A DNA stretch of 64,000 bases. Source: Sulfidibacter corallicola (GTDB lineage: Bacteria; Acidobacteriota; Holophagae; Acanthopleuribacterales; Acanthopleuribacteraceae). The stretch's first letter is position 1. Every line of letters starts with the position of its first letter. This document shows, in pieces, positions 28,179-37,010 of the stretch. Made by a program: the position numbers and the translations under genes. The stretch spans positions 6,523,001-6,587,000 of the forward strand of contig NZ_CP071793.1 in assembly GCF_017498545.1 (NCBI RefSeq), in the 5' to 3' direction. A model generated the notes under the pieces. That model made no database searches. It saw nothing but the letters and a program-made list of their open reading frames with translations, and was not told the origin of the DNA.

Positions 28179-28226
28179 ACGAGGCGACCCATCTGGCACA
28201 GGGCGTGGCGCCCAATGAAAAACAGG

Positions 28227-28245
28227 GGGCAATCGAGCATTGCCC
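28227..28245 (-). terminator. Hairpin, likely terminator of the tail-collar operon
   Basis: GGGCAAT (28227-28233), loop CGAGC, ATTGCCC (28239-28245): perfect 7-bp stem. Read leftward it is followed after four bases by a run of five T, as expected for transcripts from the tail-collar genes, whose last stop is at 28382. Confidence 0.45.
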
Positions 28246-28335
28246 GATTCACCGAGGCATCGCGATTCAAGAGGGGCACGAACGACCCCGCGACCGACGA
28301 ATCCCGGAATGCGACATGTGACAACCAGGACTCCA

Positions 28336-28356
28336 CGGGCGAGGCCGTGTTTTCTC
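28336..28356 (+). terminator. Possible terminator of the small ORF
   Basis: CACGG, loop GCGAGG, CCGTG, then TTTTC on the plus strand. A short 5-bp stem, so weak. It is placed about 160 nt after the stop of the 63-residue ORF and just beyond the end of the convergent tail-collar operon. Confidence 0.3.
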
Positions 28357-28381
28357 GACCCTTCTCTCCGTTGGAACGGGG

Positions 28382-28888
28382 TCAATCCGTCGGTGGATAG
28401 AGGCCGGCCAAAGCGATGCAGAAATTTAGGACCAGGGCCGGTTGGCGATTGTCGTAGGGCTGCCCATCGCCGACCTCGGTCACTGCCGTTGGTGCCAACT
28501 GCGTGACGGTGCCTTCGTTGCGCAGGTAGATCTTGGCCTTGTCGGGCTCGGCCCAAACCGCGTCGGCCGGATCGTTGGTGCTGGGTCTCGCTTTCGACGC
28601 CCGCATGCGGTGGCTGTGCGCCGGCATGTTCTCGATCGTGACCGATTGCTCCGCGACGCCTCCGCGATGGCCGTCCGCTGCCATGCTGTCGGCACCCGCC
28701 GCGAAGCGGCCCCGAAAGTCCGGCAGTGCGAAGGTATTCACCCCGTCGCCGCCGTAACGATTGCCCAACAGAGAAAAAAGAGCGGTATTTTGTTGGACCA
28801 GATAGAGTTGCCCGTCGCACTCGGCCCAGCCGAGCGGTGGAAAGTGGAAACTGAACAGGCGAATTTCCGAGAGAAAGGGTTCCGACAT
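28382..28888 (-). CDS. Tail-collar-domain protein 3 (MdpB/microcystin-dependent type)
   Basis: 168 residues. The N-terminal collar-like half has the family pattern: GWAECDGQLY, then LFSLLGNRYGGDG, FALPDFRGRF, and an HSHR histidine motif near residue 90. The ending YDNRQPALVLNFCIALAGLYPP is typical of these small stand-alone proteins, which share the fold of phage tail-collar domains but are commonly found outside prophages. Last gene of three; its ATG comes directly after the stop of the preceding gene. No signal peptide. Biological role unknown. Confidence 0.9.
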   Translation of the reverse strand: MSEPFLSEIRLFSFHFPPLGWAECDGQLYLVQQNTALFSLLGNRYGGDGVNTFALPDFRGRFAAGADSMAADGHRGGVAEQSVTIENMPAHSHRMRASKARPSTNDPADAVWAEPDKAKIYLRNEGTVTQLAPTAVTEVGDGQPYDNRQPALVLNFCIALAGLYPPTD

Positions 28889-28889
28889 C

Positions 28890-29414
28890 CTACAACTCCT
28901 CCGCCCGCTCCAGGGGCATGGTGCTCACACAGATGATGAAGTTGGTCGTCAAATAGGGCGCCATGTTGTCCAGGGGTTTGCCGTTCCCGGTTTTGCCGAC
29001 CGCATCGGTGCTCATGTTCGCGGTCGGCGGGTTCGGGGCGTACACCGGCGTTTTGCTCTGGGCCGGAACTTCGGTGCGACGGGCATTGGCCGCCGCGCTG
29101 GTACCTTGGAGGCGGTGGCTGTGGGGTGGGAGGTTGTCGCGCGAGAGCGTCACCGTCGGGCTCCCGCCGCGTTCGCCCAGGGGACGATCGCTCAAATTCG
29201 GGCCCTGACCCTGGTGAACCGGTACCCGCCCGCGGAAATCGGGTAGGGCGAAATTGATTTGGCCATCTCCACCATAAGTGGTTCCAATCAGCGAAAAGAG
29301 TTCGGGAAACTGTTGAGTGGAAAGGAGTTGGCCTCTGCAAAACCGCCATCCCTCCGGCTCTTTGGCACCGGCGAACATTTTGATGGTGCCCAGATCGGCT
29401 TGGTTCGCGTTCAT
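28890..29414 (-). CDS. Tail-collar-domain protein 2
   Basis: 174 residues. Same architecture: GTIKMFAGAKEPEGWRFCRG, LFSLIGTTYGGDG, FALPDFRGRVPVH, then PHSHR and the ending LDNMAPYLTTNFIICV. The ATG at 29414 overlaps the upstream stop by 4 nt and has a strong GGAGGAGG context. It differs from its neighbours in the variable middle (about 95-150), the part expected to be surface-exposed or to trimerise. Part of a three-gene cassette with no phage structural genes around it. Confidence 0.9.
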   Translation of the reverse strand: MNANQADLGTIKMFAGAKEPEGWRFCRGQLLSTQQFPELFSLIGTTYGGDGQINFALPDFRGRVPVHQGQGPNLSDRPLGERGGSPTVTLSRDNLPPHSHRLQGTSAAANARRTEVPAQSKTPVYAPNPPTANMSTDAVGKTGNGKPLDNMAPYLTTNFIICVSTMPLERAEEL

Positions 29415-29929
29415 GCCTGGCCTCCTCCCCGGTGTCTACCCGGGTAAACGCCCTGTAGCGCGATGACGAAATTGACCACCAGGTAGGGCTGCATGTTGTT
29501 GAAGGGCTTGGCCGATCCCACGTTGCCCAGCCCGTCATCCTGAAAGTCGACCAGCTCTTCGGCCGGACCGTAGAGCGCGGGCCTGGGCTTGGCCGACAGC
29601 GCCCCGGTGGGGTTGTTGGTGTTGCCGGTCTTGGCCCCGATGGTCACCGTGTGGCTGTGGGCCGGAAGCTGGCCCTCATGCAATACCACGGTTTCCTGGC
29701 CGATCGTTTTTTGACGGCCCAAGGTGATATCGCGGTGAATCGGGGTTCTTCCGCGCAGGTCGGGCAGCCCAAAGCTGGTTTGCCCGTTCCCCCCATAGGT
29801 CGTCCCGATCAAGCTGAACAGCGCCTGGTTCATGGCGATCGGCAATACCTGACCATCGCATTTCGCCCAGCCGCTGGGAGCGAAACCGTACCCGGTCATC
29901 TTGATTTCGCCGAGAAAAGGTTCGGACAA
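29411..29929 (-). CDS. Tail-collar-domain protein 1
   Basis: 172 residues. The TTG start at 29929 is set by AAGGAGG with 6-nt spacing. Pattern: MSEPFLGEIK, GWAKCDGQVLP, LFSLIGTTYGGNG, FGLPDLRGRTP, PAHSHT and MQPYLVVNFVIALQGVYPG. The first seven residues nearly match those of protein 3 (MSEPFLSEI), suggesting duplication within the cassette. First gene of the operon; a perfect 9-bp inverted repeat lies about 180-225 bp upstream. Confidence 0.9.
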   Translation of the reverse strand: MSEPFLGEIKMTGYGFAPSGWAKCDGQVLPIAMNQALFSLIGTTYGGNGQTSFGLPDLRGRTPIHRDITLGRQKTIGQETVVLHEGQLPAHSHTVTIGAKTGNTNNPTGALSAKPRPALYGPAEELVDFQDDGLGNVGSAKPFNNMQPYLVVNFVIALQGVYPGRHRGGGQA

Positions 29930-30341
29930 CGGAGGCCTCCTTCAAAAATCCCAGACACTTCGGGAACACGCGCACAGAGGTCCGCACGGTTTCCGGACGG
30001 AGTGCCGATGGGGAAACTTCCGAATATTCGAATGTGAATTCGCTTTCGGAAAAAATGTGGGGTTTAATGATTTCTCGTAAAAACCATTTTACAAGTGAGG
30101 GTAGATCAGCACAATGGTGCAGTCGCCAATATTTTCAAGAAAACCACCATTGTTTAATGAGACTTTGCCGTTGTGTGGCGATTTGTCGAATCCTGTGGAA
30201 TTGAGGTTCTTTTAGGTTCGCCCAATCCGGGATATCGCGCTGAAACCATGGTGACCTCTCACTGGGCAAGCTGGAAAGAGAAGCCGATCCGTTCGGCTCG
30301 ATCGAACCGGTGGCCTTTGATTTCCGATCGCGACTTCGGGT
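29930..30341. other. Promoter region of the tail-collar operon
   Basis: About 410 nt, AT-rich between 30000 and 30170, no supported gene. It carries the inverted repeat at 30111-30153 and two direct copies of GTTTAATGA (30062-30070 and 30152-30160). It also receives the 3' end of the leftward oxidoreductase gene, with no clear terminator for that gene seen. Confidence 0.45.
30111..30153. promoter_or_regulatory. Perfect 9-bp inverted repeat upstream of tail-collar operon
   Basis: ACAATGGTG (30111-30119) and CACCATTGT (30145-30153) with a 25-nt spacer. The spacer is too long for one dimer site. It could be a hairpin in a leader transcript or two half-sites bridged by a tetramer. It overlaps one of two GTTTAATGA direct repeats. 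Confidence 0.4.
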
Positions 30342-32534
30342 TCAGACTTTCATGCTCTTGCCCGGGCCCAGCCGATGGCCGGTGGGCCCCAGGGTGGCCA
30401 CATTCGCATCTTGCCCGCGTTCACCGATGGACAACACGTCCATGGGACAGACCTGAATACAGATTCCGCACTGGATGCAGGCCGAGTTGCCGTTGTGGAA
30501 GGTTTCGCGGCGTTGGGCGAATCGCTGGACGTCGATGCCCATCTGGCAGTAGCGGGTGCATTCCCCGCAGCCGATGCACTTGCTGTTGGCCTTGATCGCG
30601 ATTTTGGAGAACCAACGACTCAACAGTTCCATGTAGGCGCGCAGCGGACAGAAGAAGCGGCACCAGACGCGGTTACCCAGGTAGGGGTACAGGGCCACGC
30701 CGACGACCGCGGCCAGCCAGAAGTCGACCATCAGGCCGTACCACTGTTGGGCGAAGGCCTTGGTTTCGTAGAGTGCGTTGCTTTGAATGAACTGCCAGGC
30801 GTCGTTGAGGATCAGCAAGGTGACCGGCACGGCCATGAACAGGATGATGCGGCCCAACCATTCGGCCTGGTAGGAGGTATTGCCGCGGGGAGCCAGGTGG
30901 CGCCATCGATCGCCGAGGGTTTCGGCCAGGCCGCCGCATCCGCACATGTAGCTGCAGAAGCGCTCGCCGTGGTGGCGGATGTAGAGGGGCAAGATGACGA
31001 AGGCCACGAGCGCGCCGGCCAGGATCCACAACACCGCGGTCGTCAGATCGCCGCCGGCCCAACTGGGCGCGTCGATCAGGCTCCAGATCGACAGGGGCCA
31101 GGGGACCGTGAGCGCGTAGATCTTCCAAGGTCGTTCGATGATCAGGGGCGCCAGCAGCTCGGGAATGCCGAAAAGGAACACGAGCTGAAACACGATCAGG
31201 GAAACGTAGCGCTTCTTTTGAACCGGGCTCGGATATTTGCGGTAGGCTTGGATCCCGAAGACCAGGATGAACAGCGAGTAGACCACGGTGCCCCAAAAAC
31301 CCGCATCCACCTGACGGAAACCCAGGTCTACCTGCAACATGCCCGGCACGAAACCCAGAAGGTGGTCGGGCCCGAACGGGAAAAAGTCCTTCTTGCTCTT
31401 CAGCACATAAAACATGTAGGTCATCAGGGCGAACGAAATGACCCAGGTCCAGCGCAGGAAATCGAATTCGCCCGCCATGCGCAGGCCGATCTTGCGCAGG
31501 AATCCGAGCGGCAGGCGGGTACCGATGAACACGAGCACGTCGTCGTTGGGCAGGTCCAGGCGCGACCCGCCGCTGCTCAGCACCACCTTGTCCCGAGTGA
31601 TTTCCAGCGGCGTGGTACCGTATTCGGCGCGAAGGGCGCCCGCTTCGATCATGGCTTCGATCTTTTCGCGGTTGGCGGCCTTGGCTCGCGAGAATTGGTC
31701 CTTGCGGTAGCTGATCACCACCTCGGCCCCGGATTCCGCGCAGGCCATCGCGGCCTCGACCGCCGAATCTCCGCCGCCGACCACCAGCACCTTGCGACCT
31801 CGGTGATCGTCCGGATCGCGCAGGCTGTAGCGGACCTTGTCCAGATCCTCGCCGGGAATGCCGAGTTTGTTGACCGAACCACGGCGGCCGATGGCCAGGA
31901 TCACGCGCCGGGCGCGATAGGCGTTTTCGGCGCCCTGGGCTGCGGTCGTATCGGTCAAATGGGTTTCGCAATCCAATCCGCCGTGTCCGATGCGGGTGTG
32001 GATCGTAAAGAGGTCTCCCTCTTTTTGAATGTCCAGCACTTCTTCCGGTTGGTGGATCTTCAGCGCGTGGTCGTCCAGGGCTTTGTCCCAGCGGTCGACC
32101 AGTTCCTCTTTCTGTGCGTCCTCGAACCAGAAATTGGCGCGGTTTTCCACTTCGCGCGGTTCGGAAAAAATCAACTTCGCTTTCGGAAAATTCTGGATGG
32201 TGGAAAAGGGTCTTTCCTTTTCCAAAATCAGGTAGCGTTTGCCGGCATCCTCCAAGGCGAGTCCCGCGCCGATGCCCGCCGGGCCCGCGCCGATGACGGC
32301 GACGTCCAGGACATCTTCGTCGCCGCTTGCCTCGGGTAGGTCTTCGACCACCCTTTTGGCCACGTCGTAGCCCTGATTGAGCGCGACCTTGATGATCGGC
32401 GCGTCGGCGAGATCGCCGACCACGTAGAGCCCGCGAACGTTCGATTGATGGTTGCCGGCCAATTTCGGAAGGTCGCGAACCCCCAGCTTGGAGGAGAACT
32501 CGAAGTGAATTTTCAAGATATCGGGACGGCCCAT
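30342..32534 (-). CDS. Fusion of FAD/NAD(P) oxidoreductase and NapH/CcoG-like membrane polyferredoxin
   Basis: 730 residues. Residues 1-65 resemble the C-terminal FAD-contact segment of thioredoxin-reductase-like enzymes (YVVGDLADAPIIKVALNQG). An FAD domain with GAGPAG (82-87) and a NAD(P) domain with GGGDSA (253-258) follow. From about 362 there are several TM segments with membrane cysteines (C527, C531, C533 and C625, C629, as WCRFFCP). Two 4Fe-4S motifs come last: C653/656/659/663 and C686/689/692/696. No redox CxxC of thioredoxin reductase is seen. It probably passes electrons from NAD(P)H through FAD to Fe-S clusters and a membrane acceptor. AAAGGAG precedes ATG 32534. Confidence 0.88.
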   Translation of the reverse strand: MGRPDILKIHFEFSSKLGVRDLPKLAGNHQSNVRGLYVVGDLADAPIIKVALNQGYDVAKRVVEDLPEASGDEDVLDVAVIGAGPAGIGAGLALEDAGKRYLILEKERPFSTIQNFPKAKLIFSEPREVENRANFWFEDAQKEELVDRWDKALDDHALKIHQPEEVLDIQKEGDLFTIHTRIGHGGLDCETHLTDTTAAQGAENAYRARRVILAIGRRGSVNKLGIPGEDLDKVRYSLRDPDDHRGRKVLVVGGGDSAVEAAMACAESGAEVVISYRKDQFSRAKAANREKIEAMIEAGALRAEYGTTPLEITRDKVVLSSGGSRLDLPNDDVLVFIGTRLPLGFLRKIGLRMAGEFDFLRWTWVISFALMTYMFYVLKSKKDFFPFGPDHLLGFVPGMLQVDLGFRQVDAGFWGTVVYSLFILVFGIQAYRKYPSPVQKKRYVSLIVFQLVFLFGIPELLAPLIIERPWKIYALTVPWPLSIWSLIDAPSWAGGDLTTAVLWILAGALVAFVILPLYIRHHGERFCSYMCGCGGLAETLGDRWRHLAPRGNTSYQAEWLGRIILFMAVPVTLLILNDAWQFIQSNALYETKAFAQQWYGLMVDFWLAAVVGVALYPYLGNRVWCRFFCPLRAYMELLSRWFSKIAIKANSKCIGCGECTRYCQMGIDVQRFAQRRETFHNGNSACIQCGICIQVCPMDVLSIGERGQDANVATLGPTGHRLGPGKSMKV

Positions 32535-32750
32535 GAAACGCTCCTTTGATTCATTGGCCAGTCCGGGGCGGTCTTGGGGATGAGCCGAACGAGCCGATAT
32601 CCGACAAGCCGCAATTCGACCGGACGGCGGGTAGGGGACACCGTCGGCGGTCGCGTGGGGTTGTCGATGTTTAGGACATCCTCATTTACAGCAACGGCTC
32701 ATTTATTCATTCCATGAAAAAAGAAGCAAATCGCGATCGGGAAGGGGGAA

Positions 32751-33305
32751 TCAGGCCTCGCCCGTCTGAAAAAAGCTGGTGGTTTCGGGGTTGATGCCGA
32801 TGTTGGCCAGCACGGCTTCCCACCGTCGCGTGTAGGGCATTTTCAGCACCAGGTCGATATCGACCGGCGTCAGCCACCAGGCGCCCTCCTTGATTTCGTT
32901 GCTCAGTTGACCGGGCCCCCACCCGGCGTAGCCGCAGCCGAGATGGTAGGTGGTGGGGCCGTGACCTTCGGCCAGGGCGTTGAGCACTTCCAAAATGGAA
33001 CTCATGTGGATGCGAAAATCCATTTCTGTCGTGGATTTGCCTACGAAATCGGGACTGTGCACCGCCCACAGGAATTCCGGTTGTACCGGTCCGCCCACGA
33101 GAATCGGCGTGTTCACGTCCGAGCGCAACACGTGTTGATCCGCGATGATGTCCTTGACCTTGACGGGGGAGGGGCGGTTGATCACCACACCGAACGCGCT
33201 TTCCTGGGTGTAGTCGCACAGCAATACCACGGTCTTCTGGAAATAGGGATCGCGGAGATTGGGCATCGCCACCAACAAACTGGGGGTTTGGATTTCCTGA
33301 ATCAT
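32751..33305 (-). CDS. YqgE/AlgH family protein
   Basis: 184 residues of the UPF0301/DUF179 family, widespread in Gram-negative bacteria and of unresolved function (AlgH was named from alginate regulation). Family signatures: PSLLVAMPNLRDPYFQKTVVLLC near the N-terminus, FGVVINRP, LVGGPVQPEFLW and the GYAGWGPGQLSNEI motif. Start 33305 has GGGAGT upstream. A single-gene unit 216 bp upstream of the oxidoreductase fusion on the same strand. Confidence 0.95.
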   Translation of the reverse strand: MIQEIQTPSLLVAMPNLRDPYFQKTVVLLCDYTQESAFGVVINRPSPVKVKDIIADQHVLRSDVNTPILVGGPVQPEFLWAVHSPDFVGKSTTEMDFRIHMSSILEVLNALAEGHGPTTYHLGCGYAGWGPGQLSNEIKEGAWWLTPVDIDLVLKMPYTRRWEAVLANIGINPETTSFFQTGEA

Positions 33306-33513
33306 GGCAGACTCCCTCGAGCAGGTGCGCGAAACCCGCCGAAACTGTGAGGCACTTTATTGCGGTGACGTCTTGGTCTCATTCTATACCGGCTCTCTGG
33401 TGAATGCCAACGGGACCAGGGTGTTGTCCCTGCAATCGGCTTGGCGTCAACGGGACGACTCGGTGAATGCCGTTTCGGCGCATTTCGAAGGGAAGCTGAT
33501 CGGGGTTTGACCT

Positions 33514-34029
33514 TCATGATGACTCGGTACCCGAAGGCGAGGAGGTCGCTTCGGGGTTCAGGTGTTTTTCCGGGACGTGGGCCTGTAGCAAGTCCTCTAT
33601 TTCTTGAAGGCGTGATTCAGGGATTTTCCATACAATCGTATCGGGCAAGATCAGTCCGCGCTGGGTGTGAAGACGTAGCCGGTTCCCGCGCCATTCCCAA
33701 TCTTTGACGTGGGCCCAGGGAACCCGGAACAGCGCGTTGGAAATGCCGCCTTCGCGGAATTTGAGGGGACTGAGGATTTCGACGAGAGCCAGGACCGAGA
33801 CGCAGATGAACAAGATGAGGATCGGGATGTGTTCGGTTCGAAAAGGCTGCGCGATGGCGAGCCAAAAAGTGTACAGGCCGGCGATGAGGTAATTCACCAA
33901 GGTATAGCGAACTTGGCACCGGAGCTGACCCGCATGGCGGATGTAGCGCCACTTGAAAAACAGTTCGAGCAGCGTCAGCAGAATCATAAAGGCAGTAAAT
34001 CCATTCACCGCCCATGTTGCCTGGTGCAT
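33514..34029 (-). CDS. Small membrane protein with PH-like C-terminal domain
   Basis: 171 residues from MHQATWAVNGF; AAAGGA lies about 9 nt upstream, whereas the long upstream extension is Arg/Pro-rich and unlikely. Three hydrophobic segments (about 7-25, 45-62, 68-87) precede a soluble C-terminal domain (WAHVKDWEWRGNRLRLHTQRG, then ESRLQEIEDLLQAHV). That arrangement resembles DUF5673-type membrane proteins with a bacterial PH-like domain. The last residues are Ser/Thr/Pro-rich. Function unknown. The 204-bp gap to algH holds no supported gene. Confidence 0.8.
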   Translation of the reverse strand: MHQATWAVNGFTAFMILLTLLELFFKWRYIRHAGQLRCQVRYTLVNYLIAGLYTFWLAIAQPFRTEHIPILILFICVSVLALVEILSPLKFREGGISNALFRVPWAHVKDWEWRGNRLRLHTQRGLILPDTIVWKIPESRLQEIEDLLQAHVPEKHLNPEATSSPSGTESS

Positions 34030-34200
34030 AGAGTTGATCCTTTGGGAATTGCACCATTCTAACAGGGCCGCCTCTCGGCCGCACCTGCTTTGTTTTAAAT
34101 CCGGACGGTGGAGGTGGTTCTTCAACCCGGGTCGATGTTGGCTTCGATTTTTTACCACCGAGTCGCCGCCCAGGCCGGGGGCCCGGGTTTCAGGTGGGTA

Positions 34201-34290
34201 ACTAATCGAAGCGAATCGTTTGGGAGTTCCCGCATTTGTGAGAGGGGCGTCGTTGCAGTAAGTTGGCCCGCCGGGCCGACATTTTTCGAC
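34201..34290 (+). repeat. R1 dispersed repeat, copy A
   Basis: Begins AACTAATCGAAG and continues through GGGAGTTCCCGCATTTGTGA. It then carries the hairpin GGCCC-GCC-GGGCC and the tail GACATTTTTCGACGAA. Clearly homologous to 40047-40143, and to an inverted copy at 40734-40790. Similarity may extend leftward to about 34158. Confidence 0.75.
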
Positions 34291-34434
34291 GAACTCCCTG
34301 CACATCCGCCTTTTTAGGTTTTTATCTTTATCTTCGAGCTTTACAGGGTTTGTTACATAATACAGAGGTCACAGAGAACGCGGAGAATGAACGAGTGGGG
34401 GTACCCGATGGGCGGCCGCCTTCGGTGCGAGTGA

Positions 34435-34492
34435 GTGCCTATCCAGAATCGGAAGGGTTGCAACTCCCAAGGCGGTTTGGCTGGATGGGCAC
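34435..34492. repeat. REP-like hairpin element, copy 2
   Basis: GTGCCTATCCAG (34435-34446) and CTGGATGGGCAC (34481-34492) pair with one mismatch. The 34-nt interior aligns with that of the 48-kb copy. Confidence 0.6.
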
Positions 34493-34955
34493 GAGTCCGC
34501 CTGGTCCCCCCTAGGCCTGAAATGAAGATGTTTTTTTAAGCCACTTGTAAAAAACGGTTTGTGTTGATGCGTTTTCTTTTTGAAAGTCACCGGTTGCCGG
34601 GAGACTGGCATAGGGGTTTCAAGACCGTCAGAAAGGCGAGAAACACGAAAAAGTCCATTGGATACCCGTTCCTTCCGTTCTTCATGGTCTCTGTTAACTC
34701 AATGGTTTTAAATAACTTATGCATTAAATGCCTTGCTTCTACGGAGGGATCCCCTCCGAGAAAACACCCGCTCGATCGACCAACCCCACCTCCACCCACC
34801 GGTTTGCGCCTTATGGCCGTCACGTTTAGTGATAAACTTGCCGAAAAGATTCCAAACGGGCGTTCCCCCCTGGCTTTGCCGGCCTTGTACGCGGACTCCG
34901 GAACTTTGTCAAAGCCGCGACCTCCTCGCTTGCGGCTCGTTCGAGGTCATCGTCG

Positions 34956-37010
34956 ATGATGTCCCTAACCACGCCTCTCATGCTTTGGGTGCTCCTGCTG
35001 TTCCAGGAACCAACGATCGCACCACGCCTGGGCCCCGCCGAGCTGGACCAATTGTTGGCGCTCGGCAAGGAAGCCTATCTCGCCGGCAACTACCGCGAAA
35101 CCGTGGACATCCTCGAACCGGCCGTGGCCGCCGATCACGGGCTCGCCATGCTGCTCTCGGCCGATGCCTGGTACGCCCTTCAGACCCCGGAGGCCTTCAA
35201 GAAATCGCGGTTCCTCTACGAGCGCTGCATCTACGAGGACGATAGCATCCCCTTTGCCGATCACAGTTATGTGCGGCTGGCGCGTATCTACATTCAAGAG
35301 AGTGAGTTGGCTGCTTCGGAGAATCGCAATTACGACGCCGTGGCCTATCGCGAGGAGGCGCTGTTCTACCTGAGCCGCATGCTCCACAAGTTTCCCGAAT
35401 CGTATTTCCGCGACGAGGTGCTGGCCGAAATCTTCGATCTCGCCACCGAGGGTCGCGATTTCGATCAGGTCTCCAAGACCGCCGAGCGGATTTGGGCCGA
35501 ATCGGTCGACGAACACCTGCTGACCAGGGCCGAGCCGATCATGTTCATTCGGCAGGATCCCTTTCCCGACGATCCCGCCGCGCTCGCGGCCACCTTCGAT
35601 CGCCACGCCGACTTCATTCGGGGCTTTCCCGAATTGCTGTTCGCCTACGCCGCGCGCTTCGAGGAACTGGGCGACCTGGCCCGCTCGGCGGAACTCTATC
35701 TGGACATCATCAACCTCTGGCCGAATCGGGAGGACAGCGCCCAGTCGTTGCTGGCCCTGGCCGATCTCAACCGCAGGCTGGGTCACTACGAAAGTGCGGC
35801 CTTCCTCTACGGCCTGGTGATGCTGGATCATCCCCACGGGGAAGCGGGCAGCCAGGCGATTCTCGAGGTCGCCGAAATGATGGCGCGCGGCCAGGTGCGT
35901 GAGTTCGAGGTCGATTCGCGGCCCTACACCTACGCCGAGCTGGTCGATACCATTCGCCACTCGCGCCTGGACCCGGTCGTCCGGGCCCGCTACAACTTCC
36001 AGGTCGCCCTGCTGGAAGCCGGTTTCGGCAACGTGGAAACGGCGCTCATCATCCTGCGCAACCTGGTCGCCGATTACGACCGCGGCCCCTATGCCGGCCT
36101 GTACCGGACCTTTTACGAGCAACTGCTGTACACGACCATCGATTCGCGCTTCGATGCGGGCGACGATTGGGCGCTGGACCGCATTTACACCCAGCATCGC
36201 CAAACCCTGGCGTTCACGACCGAGGTCCGCTACCCGCGCAAGGTGGCCGAGGCCTACCTGAGGTTGGATCTGCCCAGTTCCGCCCTCCAGGTCTACGAAA
36301 ACATGTGGAACTTCAAACAATCGATCACCGGTTTCGAGTTGGCCTTCGAGGAACCCCTGACCGACTACCTGATGCTGTTGAACCAGATGCGTCGCGATGA
36401 AAAACTCTCGTTTCGGTTGACCGAATACGCGGGTCTCTATGGGCCGAGCGACCGGTTCCATCCCCAGTACCTCTTCGTGAAGACGATGTACGAAAGCCGC
36501 AGTATGGAGCCCGAGGCGTTCCTGGACCAGGTGGAGGAGAACCCGATTCCGGTGCGTAACATCTACGAGGCTAGGAGGGTGCGCCGCGCCGCGGTGATGG
36601 CTCAGGAAGCGGAACGCCCCGAATTGGCCGAGTCGCTGTACCAAACCGCGGCCAAGTGGCCGGAACTCGAGACCGCGCTGCCCGTTTTGTGGCGCGAGGG
36701 GCGGCTGTTCGAAGCGGACCGCCTGTTTTCGCTGGGCAATTACAACGATTCGCGCAACGCCTACGAAGCCATTTTGGCCGACATGCGTTACGATGGTGCC
36801 GATCGCGATTGGGCCTACCTGCAGATCGCCCGGCTGTTCGAGTTGGACGGTTCCATCAAGCAGAGTTTGCGGATCTACGGGCAGATCGTGTATTCCGAAG
36901 ACAAGGATTCGGTCCCCTACACACTCTTTGCCGAACGCCGTCTCAAGTCGTTGGCCGCCGCCAAGGTGCTCGAAGCCAAAGAGGAGGAACTGTTTGGTGG
37001 CACCTTCTGA
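34956..37010 (+). CDS. Large tetratricopeptide-like repeat protein, probably exported
   Basis: 684 residues. A short hydrophobic N-terminus (MMSLTTPLMLWVLLLFQ) may be a signal sequence. The rest is helical repeats of TPR/HAT type: LLALGKEAYLAGNYRETVDI, ELYLDIINLWPNREDSAQS, HYESAAFLYGLVMLDHP, RLFSLGNYNDSRNAYEAI and IARLFELDGSIKQSLRIYG. It probably serves as a protein-protein interaction scaffold, perhaps like the BamD/YbgF class. AGGT precedes ATG 34956 at about 8 nt. The 3' end overlaps the likely GTG start of the kinase gene, so they are an operon. Confidence 0.88.
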   Translation: MMSLTTPLMLWVLLLFQEPTIAPRLGPAELDQLLALGKEAYLAGNYRETVDILEPAVAADHGLAMLLSADAWYALQTPEAFKKSRFLYERCIYEDDSIPFADHSYVRLARIYIQESELAASENRNYDAVAYREEALFYLSRMLHKFPESYFRDEVLAEIFDLATEGRDFDQVSKTAERIWAESVDEHLLTRAEPIMFIRQDPFPDDPAALAATFDRHADFIRGFPELLFAYAARFEELGDLARSAELYLDIINLWPNREDSAQSLLALADLNRRLGHYESAAFLYGLVMLDHPHGEAGSQAILEVAEMMARGQVREFEVDSRPYTYAELVDTIRHSRLDPVVRARYNFQVALLEAGFGNVETALIILRNLVADYDRGPYAGLYRTFYEQLLYTTIDSRFDAGDDWALDRIYTQHRQTLAFTTEVRYPRKVAEAYLRLDLPSSALQVYENMWNFKQSITGFELAFEEPLTDYLMLLNQMRRDEKLSFRLTEYAGLYGPSDRFHPQYLFVKTMYESRSMEPEAFLDQVEENPIPVRNIYEARRVRRAAVMAQEAERPELAESLYQTAAKWPELETALPVLWREGRLFEADRLFSLGNYNDSRNAYEAILADMRYDGADRDWAYLQIARLFELDGSIKQSLRIYGQIVYSEDKDSVPYTLFAERRLKSLAAAKVLEAKEEELFGGTF

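Larger units (their letters stand above)
34030..34955. other. 926-bp gene-free, repeat-bearing region
   Basis: Contains an R1 dispersed repeat copy (34201-34290), a REP-like hairpin (34435-34492), and AT-rich DNA at 34300-34360 and 34520-34760. There is also a degenerate tract at 34363-34390 (ACAGAGGTCACAGAGAACG) of a kind often seen as dispersed repeats. No ORF is supported. A promoter for the TPR-kinase-regulator operon is expected toward the right end. Confidence 0.5.

Noticed and set aside
28382..29929. Prophage remnant, from the tail-collar domains
   Set aside because: No integrase, capsid, portal, terminase or lysis genes nearby. Stand-alone tail-collar proteins are common outside phages.
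33304..33510. 68-residue plus-strand ORF divergent from algH
   Set aside because: The start codon overlaps the algH start on the other strand and there is no ribosome-binding site. The translation is plausible but there is not enough to call it.
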